NCBI GenBank assembly: GCA_902589155.1
Contig: CACIRV010000003.1
Coordinates: forward strand, 1 to 64,000
Direction: 5' to 3'
Length of the DNA: 64,000 nucleotides
From: an uncultured Pelagibacteraceae bacterium
Lineage (GTDB): Bacteria; Pseudomonadota; Alphaproteobacteria; Pelagibacterales; Pelagibacteraceae
The position numbers and the translations under genes were made by a program. Numbering within the stretch: the stretch's first letter is position 1; each line of letters starts with the position of its first letter. Shown here piece by piece: positions 10,391-24,188 of the stretch. The notes beneath the pieces were generated by a model. That model saw nothing but the letters and a program-made list of their open reading frames with translations, had not been told where the DNA came from and did no database searches.

Positions 10391-11309
10391 AAAAGTTTTA
10401 GTAGTGCGCGGAGGCCATTCTGGAGAAAGAGAAGTTAGTCTTGAAAGTGCAAAAGCATGTATAAAAGCATTAAAAAAGGCAGGCTACCAAGTCTCCACTT
10501 TTGATCCCCAAAAAAAAAAATATAATTTAATTGACAAAAATAAAGTAGATATAATTTTTAATGCTCTTCATGGAAAATATGGTGAAGATGGTGTTGCTCA
10601 AAGTTATTTTGAATGTTTAAGAATTCCCTATACTCATTCAGGAGTAATTAGTTCATATAATGCAATGAATAAGATTATTTCTAAAGAAATTTTTAAAAAA
10701 AATAAGATTAAATCTCCTAAATATTTTGTTCTTCAAAAGCAAAGTTATAATAAAACTAAATTGGTGAAATATATAAAAAGAAAAAAGATTAAATTTCCTA
10801 TTGTTGTTAAGCCTATAAATGAAGGATCTAGTATTGGAGTAAGAATTTGTGAAAATATGCTGGAACTTAATAAATCTGTCAAATTTCTTTTTAAGAAATA
10901 CCAAGAGTTAATTTTTGAGCCTTATATCGGTGGGCAAGAAATTCAAGTTGCAGTTATTAATGGTGAGCCATTAGGGGCCATTGAGTTGGAACCTAAGAGA
11001 AAGTTTTATGATTATAAAGCAAAGTATTCAAAAGCAGCTAAAACTAAACATATCATGCCAGCTAATTTAAAAAAATCTAAATATAAGCAGGCACTACAGA
11101 TTGCAAAAAAAGCACATGATGCCCTAGGGTGTAAAGGGGTAACTAGATCAGATTTTAAATTTTTCAAAAATCAATTTTACCTTTTAGAGACGAACACACA
11201 ACCTGGGATGACTAATTTATCATTAGTTCCTGAAATAGCTAACTATAAAGGGATTACTTTTGAAAATTTAGTAAAAAAAATTTTACTTAATGCTAGTTTA
11301 AATAGATGA
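10374..11309 (+). CDS. ddl: D-alanine:D-alanine ligase
   Basis: ATP-grasp ligase that makes the D-Ala-D-Ala dipeptide used by the MurF half of the fusion. The 311-residue length matches DdlB. Motifs: N-terminal GGHSGEREVSL, HGKYGEDG, the ATP-binding EGSSIGVRI segment and the C-terminal LLETNTQPGMTNLSLVPE with Mg-binding residues. It overlaps murB (17 nt) and ftsQ (4 nt). Confidence 0.96.
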   Translation: MVMKYKKVLVVRGGHSGEREVSLESAKACIKALKKAGYQVSTFDPQKKKYNLIDKNKVDIIFNALHGKYGEDGVAQSYFECLRIPYTHSGVISSYNAMNKIISKEIFKKNKIKSPKYFVLQKQSYNKTKLVKYIKRKKIKFPIVVKPINEGSSIGVRICENMLELNKSVKFLFKKYQELIFEPYIGGQEIQVAVINGEPLGAIELEPKRKFYDYKAKYSKAAKTKHIMPANLKKSKYKQALQIAKKAHDALGCKGVTRSDFKFFKNQFYLLETNTQPGMTNLSLVPEIANYKGITFENLVKKILLNASLNR

Positions 11310-11965
11310 AAAAATCGCTATTTGGATTAATTATACTTTTTATTTTTTTAACGACTTATACGCCAAGATTTAATTTTATAGCAAATTCAAATTTATATAT
11401 TCAAAAAATTGAAATTAAAAACACCTCTATTGTTAAACCTGATAAAATCAAAAAAAAATTAAACTTTTTATATAAAGAAAATTTATTCTTTTTAAATCTC
11501 AAAGATATTGAGAAAAATTTAAAAAAAGAAACATTCATAGAAAGTTTTAGTATTAAAAAAATTTACCCAAATACTCTAAAATTGATAATTGTAGAAAAAA
11601 AACCAATAGCAATCTTACATAAAAAAAAAGAAAAATTTTATATTTCAGATAAAGGTGATTTGATAAATTTTATAAATATAAAGATTTATAATGATTTACC
11701 AACAGTTTTTGGTAATGGAGAAAGCTTCTATTCTTTATATCAAGATCTTCAAAATATAAGGTTTCCTATAGAAAAAATAAAATCTTTTTATTTTTTCGAA
11801 TCTAACAGGTGGGATTTAGTTATGCATGATGGTAAAGTTATTAAACTGCCAATTAGAGATTACCTCTCTAGTTTAAAAAATTTTATGTTATCAAAAGCTA
11901 ATAGCAATTTTAACAACTACAAAATATTTGATTATAGAATTAAAGACCAACTGATTTTAAATTAG
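11306..11965 (+). CDS. ftsQ: Cell division protein FtsQ
   Basis: Bitopic division protein linking early and late divisome parts. It has a short cytoplasmic N-terminus, one membrane segment (residues about 5-20), then a POTRA domain (IQKIEIKN...KKLNFLYKENLFFLNL) and the beta domain with the WDLVMHDGKVIKLP stretch. At 219 residues it is short for an alphaproteobacterial FtsQ. It overlaps ddl by 4 nt; ftsA starts 3 nt after its stop. Sequence similarity is low but the domain pattern and location agree. Confidence 0.88.
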   Translation: MKKSLFGLIILFIFLTTYTPRFNFIANSNLYIQKIEIKNTSIVKPDKIKKKLNFLYKENLFFLNLKDIEKNLKKETFIESFSIKKIYPNTLKLIIVEKKPIAILHKKKEKFYISDKGDLINFINIKIYNDLPTVFGNGESFYSLYQDLQNIRFPIEKIKSFYFFESNRWDLVMHDGKVIKLPIRDYLSSLKNFMLSKANSNFNNYKIFDYRIKDQLILN

Positions 11966-11968
11966 TGT

Positions 11969-13174
11969 ATGCAAACAGATATCCCAACCCTTTTTGTCGA
12001 AATAAATGATTTAAATTATAATTTTGTTGTCGGAAAATATGATGAAAACCAAAACTTAAAGATTATAGAAAAAATCATTACACCTAATGAAGGAATTCAA
12101 AAGAATAAATTTATAAATATTGAGCTAGCACAGAAATCAATTAAAAAAAATATTCAAGTTATCGAAGATAAGATAAATTATGTCTTTAAAGAAGCAATTG
12201 TTATTATAGATACTTTTGAAAATTCTTGTATTAATATTTCTGGATTCAAAAAATTAAATGGGTCTCAAATTTTAAAAGAAAATATTTCTTATATTTTAAA
12301 TTCACTTAAATTGGCAATTTCAGAAAATGAAAAAAAGAAAACTATTTTACATATTTTTAACTCTAAAAGTGTTTTGGATGGAATTTGTATTGAAAATCTT
12401 CCAATAGGTTTGTTCGGAGACTTCTATAGTCATGAGCTTACATTTTTTTTAATTGATAACAATGATGTCAAAAATTTAAAAAAAATATTTAATAAAAATA
12501 ACTTAAGTATAAAAAAAATATTAATAAAAAACTTCATAGAAGGTACACAAATAATTAATCAGAATAACAATAAAGTTGAGACTTTTTTTAAAATTAAAAT
12601 AAATAAAAACAAATCCCACATAAGTTTTTTTGACAAAGCTTCATTTAGATATGAAGAATATTTCAATTTTGGCACAAGTATAATCTTAAAAGATATAGCT
12701 AAAGTTTGTTCTATCAAAAATGAAACTATTATAGAAATTTTATCAAATAATCTTTTTAAAAATAATAAATTAGAAGATGATAGTGAATTTTTAGAAGAAA
12801 AATATTTTACTAAAGGAAGTTATAGAAAAATAAGAAAGAAATTAATTATAGATATAGTTAACGCAAGAGTTGAAGAGATTGTTAATCTTATTTTGAATAG
12901 AAATATTAATATAAAGTCTCTTCAACAAAATAATGCAGTAATCTTTATTATTATCGAGGATCAGCTTATTTTTGATAATTTTCAGAAAAATTTTAAATTT
13001 TATATTTCTCAAAAATACAATTTTGTCTCGTATTTAATTGACAATTTTCAAATAGACTCAACAATTATGAGTGCAGCCTATTTGTCTGCCTATGGCTGGA
13101 AAAAAGAAGCAATACCTGTCGCTCAAACAAAAAACTCTTTAATTACTAGGATTTTTAAGTCTATATTTGAGTAA
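11969..13174 (+). CDS. ftsA: Degenerate FtsA-like divisome actin homologue
   Basis: Occupies the ftsA position right after ftsQ and has FtsA-like length (401) and layout, including the segment NFGTSIILKDIAKVCSIKNETIIEIL, which corresponds to the FtsA region ending in iT-D-IA...l...AE-lK. FtsA anchors FtsZ filaments to the membrane. The usual actin-fold signatures are absent or eroded: the N-terminal phosphate-1 DxGT appears only as VEINDLNYNF, no DIGGGTT loop is seen, and the GG of the adenosine motif is replaced in NAVIFIIIEDQL. The C-terminus ends in a basic/hydrophobic stretch (SLITRIFKSIFE) that could be the membrane-targeting helix. No ftsZ follows. Assignment rests mainly on position and spacing. 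Confidence 0.75.
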   Translation: MQTDIPTLFVEINDLNYNFVVGKYDENQNLKIIEKIITPNEGIQKNKFINIELAQKSIKKNIQVIEDKINYVFKEAIVIIDTFENSCINISGFKKLNGSQILKENISYILNSLKLAISENEKKKTILHIFNSKSVLDGICIENLPIGLFGDFYSHELTFFLIDNNDVKNLKKIFNKNNLSIKKILIKNFIEGTQIINQNNNKVETFFKIKINKNKSHISFFDKASFRYEEYFNFGTSIILKDIAKVCSIKNETIIEILSNNLFKNNKLEDDSEFLEEKYFTKGSYRKIRKKLIIDIVNARVEEIVNLILNRNINIKSLQQNNAVIFIIIEDQLIFDNFQKNFKFYISQKYNFVSYLIDNFQIDSTIMSAAYLSAYGWKKEAIPVAQTKNSLITRIFKSIFE

Positions 13175-13204
13175 TTCTTGTTATTTTTGGAAACATTTTT
13201 TGTT

Positions 13205-13233
13205 TTAATTAGAATTAATCTATTCTGTATATA
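13205..13233 (+). promoter_or_regulatory. Possible promoter for lpxC
   Basis: The 66-nt gap between ftsA and lpxC is the largest in the cluster. It holds a -10-like TATATA at 13228-13233, only 7 nt before the lpxC ATG, with a weak -35-like TTAATT 17 nt upstream. If used, the transcript would be nearly leaderless. The region is so AT-rich that chance matches are likely. Confidence 0.3.
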
Positions 13234-13240
13234 AGTTTCT

Positions 13241-14167
13241 ATGCCTCAACTTAATCAAAAAACTATCAATGACACAATTAAATTTCAAGGAGTTGGTTTA
13301 CATAATGGTATAAATGTTAATTTAACTGTAAAACCAGCAAAAGAAAATTTTGGAATAAAATTTTGCAGAACTGATATCAGCAATGAAAACTTAATAGAGG
13401 CTAATTATCAAAATGTTGTAGAGCCTGTTCTTTGTACTAAGATTAAGAATGATAAAGGTACTACAGTATCAACAGTTGAACATTTAATGGCAGCTTTTTT
13501 TGGCGAAGGTATTGATAACGCCTTAGTCGAGATCGACTCTTCCGAAGTACCAATATTAGATGGATCTGCAAGTGAATTTGTGGATGCCATAAGATCTGTT
13601 GGCTTAAAAGAACAAAAGGAATTAAGAAAATTTATAAAAATACTGAAGAAAGTAGAAGTTAAAGAAGGTTCAAAATATATATCTATAGAGCCACTTGATA
13701 ATGATTTAATAGTAGATTTTGAAATAGTTTACAGCAATCCACTAATAAGGACTAGAAGAAAAGAATTTAAACTTAGCGATGGAGACCTAACTAACATTTA
13801 TAATTCGAGAACTTTTTGTTTATACGAAGATATTGATTTCATAAAAAGTCAAGGATTAGCTAAAGGAGGCTCGCTTGAAAATGCTATTGTTGTTAAAGGA
13901 AATGAAATATTAAATGATGATGGTTTAAGAAATAGACATGAATTTGTTTATCATAAAATTTTAGATTGTCTTGGAGATTTAATGTTATCTGGGTATAGAA
14001 TTTTTGGTCATGTGAAAACCTCTCAGGGAGGACATGCTTTAACAAATAAATTGCTGCTTAAGCTTTTTTCTGAAAAATCTAATTGGTCATTAGAAAGCGG
14101 GAATTCATCAGAAAAAAATAATCAGATTGAAGAATCATTAAAAAAAACGTTTGCAGCGAGCATTTAG
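13241..14167 (+). CDS. lpxC: UDP-3-O-acyl-N-acetylglucosamine deacetylase LpxC
   Basis: Zinc hydrolase for the committed step of lipid A synthesis. The 308-residue protein carries the family zinc ligands His81 (VEHLMAAFFG), His238 and Asp242 (HKILDCLGDL), and the catalytic-base region GHVKTSQGGHALTNKL near 256-270. It sits directly after ftsA, where alphaproteobacteria normally have ftsZ first. It indicates an LPS-bearing outer membrane. Confidence 0.97.
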   Translation: MPQLNQKTINDTIKFQGVGLHNGINVNLTVKPAKENFGIKFCRTDISNENLIEANYQNVVEPVLCTKIKNDKGTTVSTVEHLMAAFFGEGIDNALVEIDSSEVPILDGSASEFVDAIRSVGLKEQKELRKFIKILKKVEVKEGSKYISIEPLDNDLIVDFEIVYSNPLIRTRRKEFKLSDGDLTNIYNSRTFCLYEDIDFIKSQGLAKGGSLENAIVVKGNEILNDDGLRNRHEFVYHKILDCLGDLMLSGYRIFGHVKTSQGGHALTNKLLLKLFSEKSNWSLESGNSSEKNNQIEESLKKTFAASI

Positions 14168-14213
14168 CAAGACAAAATTTTACCTACTATAGTTTATTTG
14201 ATATGTATAGAAA

Positions 14214-18777
<4,564 letters not shown>

Positions 18778-18790
<13 letters not shown>

Positions 18791-20826
18791 TTAAGAATTT
18801 TATTTTTTTTGTATCTATCCCATCCTGGACTCCTATATTCTTCTTCGAATTCGATGGAATTATCTTGATTAAACTCAAAGTCATCAATGGTCTTTTCAAT
18901 GTTTATTTCATTTCTTTCAATCCCTTCTTCTGGAATTTCATTTACAAATCTAGAAGGCAAAGCGTCCATCCAATCACCATGATAAGATCTCCTCATAGCA
19001 AAAGAAAGATAAGCTTCTTTTTTTGCCCTGGTGATTCCAACGTAAGCTAACCTTCTTTCTTCTTCTAAAGCAAAATCTCCCTTTTCCTCAAGAGACTTTT
19101 GATGAGGAAATAATCCTTCTTCCCATCCTGGCAAAAAAACAACATCAAACTCTAATCCTTTTGCTGCATGCATAGTCATTAAATTCACTTTGGCTCCTTT
19201 CCACTCCTGATCTATAGAAGTTGCTAAAGCAACATGTTCTAAAAAATTTTGTAAATTTTCATAATCTTGCATTGCCCTTAACAATTCCTTCAAATTTTCT
19301 AATCTATTCTCATTTTCCAAATCTTTTTTATTTTTCAACATTGCGGAATATCCAGATTCGTCTAAAACTAATTTAAGAAGGTCATAATGTTTCATCTTTG
19401 AGGAGTCTTTTCGCCATTTATGAATCATATTAATCAATTGTTTTAAAGTATTCTTAATTTTAGGTTTGAAATCTCCTTTTTCTAGAATTTTTATTATAGA
19501 GTCTTCTAAGCAAAGTTTGTTTTGATTACCAAAGAGATAAATTTGATTTAAAGTGCTGTCCCCAACACCTTTTTTTGGTGATCCTATAACTCTTTCTAAA
19601 GCTAAGTCATCGTATTTTTGATTAATAATTCTCAGATAGGAAACTGCGTCTTTTATTTCAGCTCTTTCATAAAATTTAATTCCACCTAAAACCCTATACC
19701 CAATACCTACTTGTAGAAATCTTTCTTCAAACTCTCTAGTTTGGTAAATAGCTCTAACTAATATTGAAACGTCGTTAAGAGAATATTTTTTTTTTAGGCT
19801 ATGTTCTATAACATCACTAATGCCTTGAGCTTCATCTTTTCCAGTTTTATAACAATTTAATTTAACCTTTTCTCCTTGAGTCGCAGAGGACCATAATTTT
19901 TTTCCTACCCTATTAGAATTATTAGAAATAAGTTTAGAAGCTGTTTCTAAAATGTTTTTTGTAGATCGATAATTTTGTTCTAATTTAAAGACTTTACAAT
20001 CTTTATAGATTTGGTCAAAGGTTAAAAAATTTTTAATTTCAGCCCCTCTCCAACTGTAAATAGATTGATCATCATCTCCAACACAACAAATATTTTTTTT
20101 CTCATTAACCAATAAATTTAACCATTTATTTTGAATAAAATTTGTATCTTGAAATTCATCAACCAAAATATATTTAAAATTCTTTTGGTAAATTTCTCTT
20201 ATATCTTTATGTTCTTCAAAAATCTTTACACAAAATAAAATTAAATCACCAAAATCAAAAGCATTTAAATCTTTTATCTTTTTTTGATAGATTTCATATA
20301 CCTTCAAAATTGATTTAATAATTGATCCTTGTTTTTGAATTTTTATATCTTTAGGTAAAAGACCTTTGTTTTTCCACTGATCAATATGGTACATGATTAG
20401 TTGAGGGGAGAATTTTTTTGCGTCTAAATCTTCACCTTTTACTATGTTTCTAATCAGTTTTTTTTGATCGTCAGTGTCCAAAATAGTGAAGTTACTTTTA
20501 TAGTCTAATGCTTCTGCGTGTCTTCTAAGAAATTTAACGCTAATAGAATGAAATGTTCCTAACCATGGAACTGCATTTGAATTGCCTTTTATATGGGCCA
20601 TGACTCTGTTCTGCATTTCTTTTGCAGCTTTGTTAGTAAAGGTCACACACAAAATTTGGTTTGGCCACGCTTTTTTTTGATTGATGATATGAATTAATCT
20701 TGTAGTTAATACTCTTGTTTTTCCGGATCCAGCTCCAGCAACTATTAGATTAGGTCCTTCTGTATTTAATACTGCTTCTTTTTGCTCTTTGTTTAAGTTT
20801 TCAATTAATTTATCTATGCTATTCAT
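18778..20826 (-). CDS. uvrD: UvrD/PcrA-type DNA helicase
   Basis: Superfamily 1A 3'-5' DNA helicase for excision and mismatch repair. The 682-residue protein shows motif I GAGSGKTR (31-38), motif Ia TFTNKAAKEM, motif II VDEFQDTNF, motif III GDDDQSIYSWRGA, motif IV-like EQNYRST, motif V TMHAAKGLEFD and motif VI EERRLAYVGITRAK. Divergent from the AsmA-like gene with a 44-nt spacer. Confidence 0.95.
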
Positions 20827-20870
20827 ATTAGAAAAGTTTCATTTATACACTAGTTATAAAAATAAAAAAA

Positions 20871-22277
20871 ATGATTAATAAAATCTACAAAAGAATCCAC
20901 AACAAGTATTCAAAATTTTTCAATTTTTTTTTCTTTTTAAGGCACGTATTTGGGATTTTTTTAATTGCTATAGTTTCATTTATTTTAATACCAAAATTTT
21001 TTGATTATGAAAAAAAACAAGAGATTTTAAAAGAGTATTTAGTTAATTATTATGATCTAGAACTTAATAATTTTAGCTCAATAAAATTTAAGGTTTTTCC
21101 ACTTCCAAATTTAGCTATTAAAGACGCAAATTTTAAAGTTAAAAATCAACCCGTACTCTTCACTACAAAAAATTTTAAAATTTTTTTAAAAATTAAAAAT
21201 TTTTATAACTACGATGATTTTATAGCAAGAAAAATATTACTAAACGATAGTAAAATTATTTTAGACATAGATAAAACCAAAGATTTATTTAATTATTTTG
21301 CAACATTAAAATATGAATTTGATATTCAAAAACTTAATTTGAATTTAAGGAGAAAAAAAAATTCTATTATAGTAATAAAAAAAATAAATTTCTCTAATTA
21401 TGGATATAAAAAAAATAAAATTAACGGAGAAATATTTGATAAGAAATTTGAAGCTTATTTAGATAATGACTACAAAAATTTAAAACTTAAGATTTTACAT
21501 ACTGGAATCAATGCAAATTTTAATTTTGATGAAATGATTAAAGCTGGTTCATTAGGTGGATCCTCAAAAATAAGTGTTTTAAATAATTATTTAAAATCAA
21601 AATTTCTAATCAAAAACAAACAGTTAGAAATCATAAAAGCTAACTTAAGAAGTAAAGATTTATCAGTTTCCTTTGATAGTTTGATTAAATTTGACCCTTA
21701 TTTCGAGATCAGCTCAGATATTAGTATTAATAAAATAGATAAAAAATTAATTAATAAACTAAGTTTAGAAAAAATTCTTAAAAACCCAGAGATGTTAAAA
21801 AAGTTTAACAGCAATAATAAAGTTACATATATAAAGAAAAGATCATTTAATAGTTTAATCAAAAGTCATTTTTCAGAGTTAAACCTTGCTCATGGAAGAC
21901 TAGTTTTTTTTAACAAAACATCTGTATCAGGAGGAGTCATTAACTGTAAAGGGGATAGTTTATTAGTTGAAGAATACCCGCGAATTTATTTTGACTGCTT
22001 TTTTGATTTAAAAAACAAAAAAGAATTTTTCAAAAAATTTTCTATTTCAGAAAAATTAGATAGAAATTCTTTAGAATTAAATGTTGTCGGGTCTCTTAAT
22101 CTGTTCAATAAAAAAATAAATTTTGAAAAAATTATTATCGACAAAACAAGTAGTACTATCAAGAAAGAAGATTTAAATTATTTTAAGGAAACTTTTGAAA
22201 ATGTTTTATTTGATGATAATTTTTTTAATATATTTAGAAAAGATAAAATTAAAGAATTTCTTCTTGAGATAATTTAA
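20871..22277 (+). CDS. AsmA-like envelope protein
   Basis: A 468-residue protein with one N-terminal membrane segment (about 24-42, after a basic and aromatic N-terminus), then a long region rich in beta-strand-like alternation. The start of the mature part (ELNNFSSIKFKVFPLPNLAIKDANFKV) matches the AsmA pattern of a bridge-like periplasmic protein anchored in the inner membrane. Known relatives affect outer-membrane lipid transport and assembly; the precise role here is inferred. Ends 2 nt from the convergent fumC stop. Confidence 0.75.
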   Translation: MINKIYKRIHNKYSKFFNFFFFLRHVFGIFLIAIVSFILIPKFFDYEKKQEILKEYLVNYYDLELNNFSSIKFKVFPLPNLAIKDANFKVKNQPVLFTTKNFKIFLKIKNFYNYDDFIARKILLNDSKIILDIDKTKDLFNYFATLKYEFDIQKLNLNLRRKKNSIIVIKKINFSNYGYKKNKINGEIFDKKFEAYLDNDYKNLKLKILHTGINANFNFDEMIKAGSLGGSSKISVLNNYLKSKFLIKNKQLEIIKANLRSKDLSVSFDSLIKFDPYFEISSDISINKIDKKLINKLSLEKILKNPEMLKKFNSNNKVTYIKKRSFNSLIKSHFSELNLAHGRLVFFNKTSVSGGVINCKGDSLLVEEYPRIYFDCFFDLKNKKEFFKKFSISEKLDRNSLELNVVGSLNLFNKKINFEKIIIDKTSSTIKKEDLNYFKETFENVLFDDNFFNIFRKDKIKEFLLEII

Positions 22278-22279
22278 TT

Positions 22280-23668
22280 CTATCTCGGTTTAGTCATTTT
22301 AATTGGACTCATTATTTTTTCGTATTCTTTTTCGTTAATTAGCCCAGCTTTAATGACTTCATGTTTTAAGGTTGTTCCATTCTTATGTGCTTTTTTTGCA
22401 ATAGATGCGGCTCGATCATATCCAATTTTTGGTGCCAAAGCAGTGACTAACATAAGTGAATTATCTAAAAGATATTTAATTCTTTTTTTATCTGCTTTAA
22501 TTCCTTTTATACAATATAGAGCAAATGCTTTTGATGAGTCGCTCATGATATTAATTGATTGTAAAATGTTGTGAATGATTAAAGGTTTAAAAACATTTAA
22601 TTCAAAATGACCGTGTGATCCAGCCATGGTGATACCATTGTGATTTCCTATTACTTTAACGCAAACCATTGTTACAGCTTCGGACTGAGTGGGATTAACT
22701 TTACCAGGCATAATAGATGAACCTGGCTCGTTAGAGGGTAAAATTAATTCGCCATAACCTGCTCTAGGGCCAGATCCTAAAAACCTAATATCATTAGCGA
22801 CTTTCATTAAACACACTGCTGTGGTGTTCAATGTTCCAGAAAAGTTAACTATTTCATCATGTGCTGCTAAAGCAGCAAATTTATTTGTTGCAGGTTTAAA
22901 TGGTAATTTAGTAATTTTACTAATTTCTTTTATGACTTTTTTATCAAAATTTTTTTTTGTATTTAGTCCTGTTCCTACTGCTGTACCACCTTGGGCCAAA
23001 TTGTGTATTTCTTTTAAGGCATTTTCAATTCTAATAATGCATTTTTTTAATTGAGTTTGATATCCTGAAAATTCTTGACCTAAAGTTAAAGGAGTAGCAT
23101 CTTGTAAATGAGTTCTACCAACTTTAACAATGTTTTTAAATTCTCTCGCTTTTTTTGCTAATTCTTTTTCTAATAATTTTAATGACGGTAGGAGTTTTTC
23201 TTTTGTTTTAATCGCAATAGCAATATGCATTGCCGTAGGAAAAACATCATTTGTAGATTGAGATTTATTTACATGATCATTTGGATGAATTGGTTTTTTT
23301 GTTCCCATTTTTCCACCTATCATTTCAATCGCTCTATTAGCTATAACTTCATTAACATTCATGTTTGTTTGAGTGCCTGACCCAGTCTGCCAAACTTTTA
23401 GAGGAAAATGATCATTGAGTTTTCCTTTAATGATTTCTTCTGCAGCTTTGACTACATATCTGCTTAATTTAGGATCTAGATCTTTATTTTTTGCATTTAC
23501 AATAGCAGCTGCCTTTTTCACTATAGCGATAGAACGAATAACTATTGGTCTTACAAGAATATCTCCTATATCAAAATATTTTCTTGATCTCTCGGTAGAA
23601 GCTCCCCAATACTTATCACCAGGCACCTTTATCTTTCCAATGCTATCGAATTCTATCCTATATTTCAT
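22280..23668 (-). CDS. fumC: Fumarate hydratase class II
   Basis: TCA-cycle enzyme interconverting fumarate and L-malate; iron-independent tetramer. The fumarase/aspartase signature [15 protein letters not shown] is present, as are [13 protein letters not shown] and [16 protein letters not shown]. The ATG at 23668 ([16 protein letters not shown]) is chosen over an in-frame GTG at 23692 because the family begins there and the extension adds residues without counterpart. About 462 residues, as usual for class II fumarase. Confidence 0.97.
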   Translation of the reverse strand: MKYRIEFDSIGKIKVPGDKYWGASTERSRKYFDIGDILVRPIVIRSIAIVKKAAAIVNAKNKDLDPKLSRYVVKAAEEIIKGKLNDHFPLKVWQTGSGTQTNMNVNEVIANRAIEMIGGKMGTKKPIHPNDHVNKSQSTNDVFPTAMHIAIAIKTKEKLLPSLKLLEKELAKKAREFKNIVKVGRTHLQDATPLTLGQEFSGYQTQLKKCIIRIENALKEIHNLAQGGTAVGTGLNTKKNFDKKVIKEISKITKLPFKPATNKFAALAAHDEIVNFSGTLNTTAVCLMKVANDIRFLGSGPRAGYGELILPSNEPGSSIMPGKVNPTQSEAVTMVCVKVIGNHNGITMAGSHGHFELNVFKPLIIHNILQSINIMSDSSKAFALYCIKGIKADKKRIKYLLDNSLMLVTALAPKIGYDRAASIAKKAHKNGTTLKHEVIKAGLINEKEYEKIMSPIKMTKPR

Positions 23669-23721
23669 TTGTGATTCTTTGATATAATACACTTATATTA
23701 TAAAATTTATATGGAGAAAAT

Positions 23722-24093
23722 ATGACGAACTTTGAAAGTGTAAAAAAATTCATGCATACTTTCGGTCAAGAAGTAAGGACCAAAGCAGGATTCCCTAGTG
23801 ATAAAATAATTAGTTTAAGACTTGATCTTATTAGAGAGGAATTATCAGAATTAACAGAAGCATTAGAAAAAAAAGATATAAAAGAAGTTGCTGATGCTTT
23901 AACGGATATACTTTACGTTACTTATGGAGCTGGACATGCATTTGGTATAAATTTGGATAAATGTTTTGAGGAAGTACAAAATTCTAATATGAGCAAACTG
24001 GGACCAGATGGAAAACCTATTTATAATGAGCAAGGAAAGGTTATGAAAGGACCAGACTATTTTAAACCAGATCTCAATAAATTCGTTGCATAA
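23722..24093 (+). CDS. MazG-like nucleotide pyrophosphohydrolase
   Basis: A 123-residue all-alpha NTP-PPase-fold protein (PRA-PH/MazG superfamily). The metal-binding pattern is visible: EELSEL near residues 37-42 and EVADALTDILY near 55-65. Such enzymes hydrolyse NTPs or modified nucleotides to monophosphates; the substrate cannot be told from sequence. It has a good ribosome site (GGAG at 23713-23716, 5 nt before the ATG), unusual for this window. Divergent from fumC. A 26-codon ORF begins in its stop codon. Confidence 0.8.
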   Translation: MTNFESVKKFMHTFGQEVRTKAGFPSDKIISLRLDLIREELSELTEALEKKDIKEVADALTDILYVTYGAGHAFGINLDKCFEEVQNSNMSKLGPDGKPIYNEQGKVMKGPDYFKPDLNKFVA

Positions 24094-24173
24094 TGAAAGA
24101 AAATTATTTTTGGATATTAGTTGGAATTAGTGTTGGTCTTCTTATTTACTTAGCTGTTAAGTATATATTTTAA
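24093..24173 (+). CDS. 26-residue single-span membrane microprotein
   Basis: An ATG overlaps the preceding stop (TAATG) and opens 26 codons encoding a short polar N-terminus (MKENYF) and one continuous hydrophobic helix ending in a lysine- and tyrosine-containing tail. Overlapping start-stop arrangement suggests translational coupling to the MazG-like gene. Too short for domain assignment; could be chance, but hydrophobicity and coupling are consistent with a real small membrane protein. Confidence 0.4.
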   Translation: MKENYFWILVGISVGLLIYLAVKYIF

Positions 24174-24188
24174 AGTAAACAACTTTTA

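Noticed and set aside
13175-13240. Remnant of ftsZ between ftsA and lpxC
   Set aside because: Only 66 nt, no GGGTGTG-like tubulin signature or homologous coding sequence on either strand.
22280-23692. fumC start at GTG 23692
   Set aside because: ATG 23668 gives the usual FumC N-terminus; the extra eight residues have no family support.
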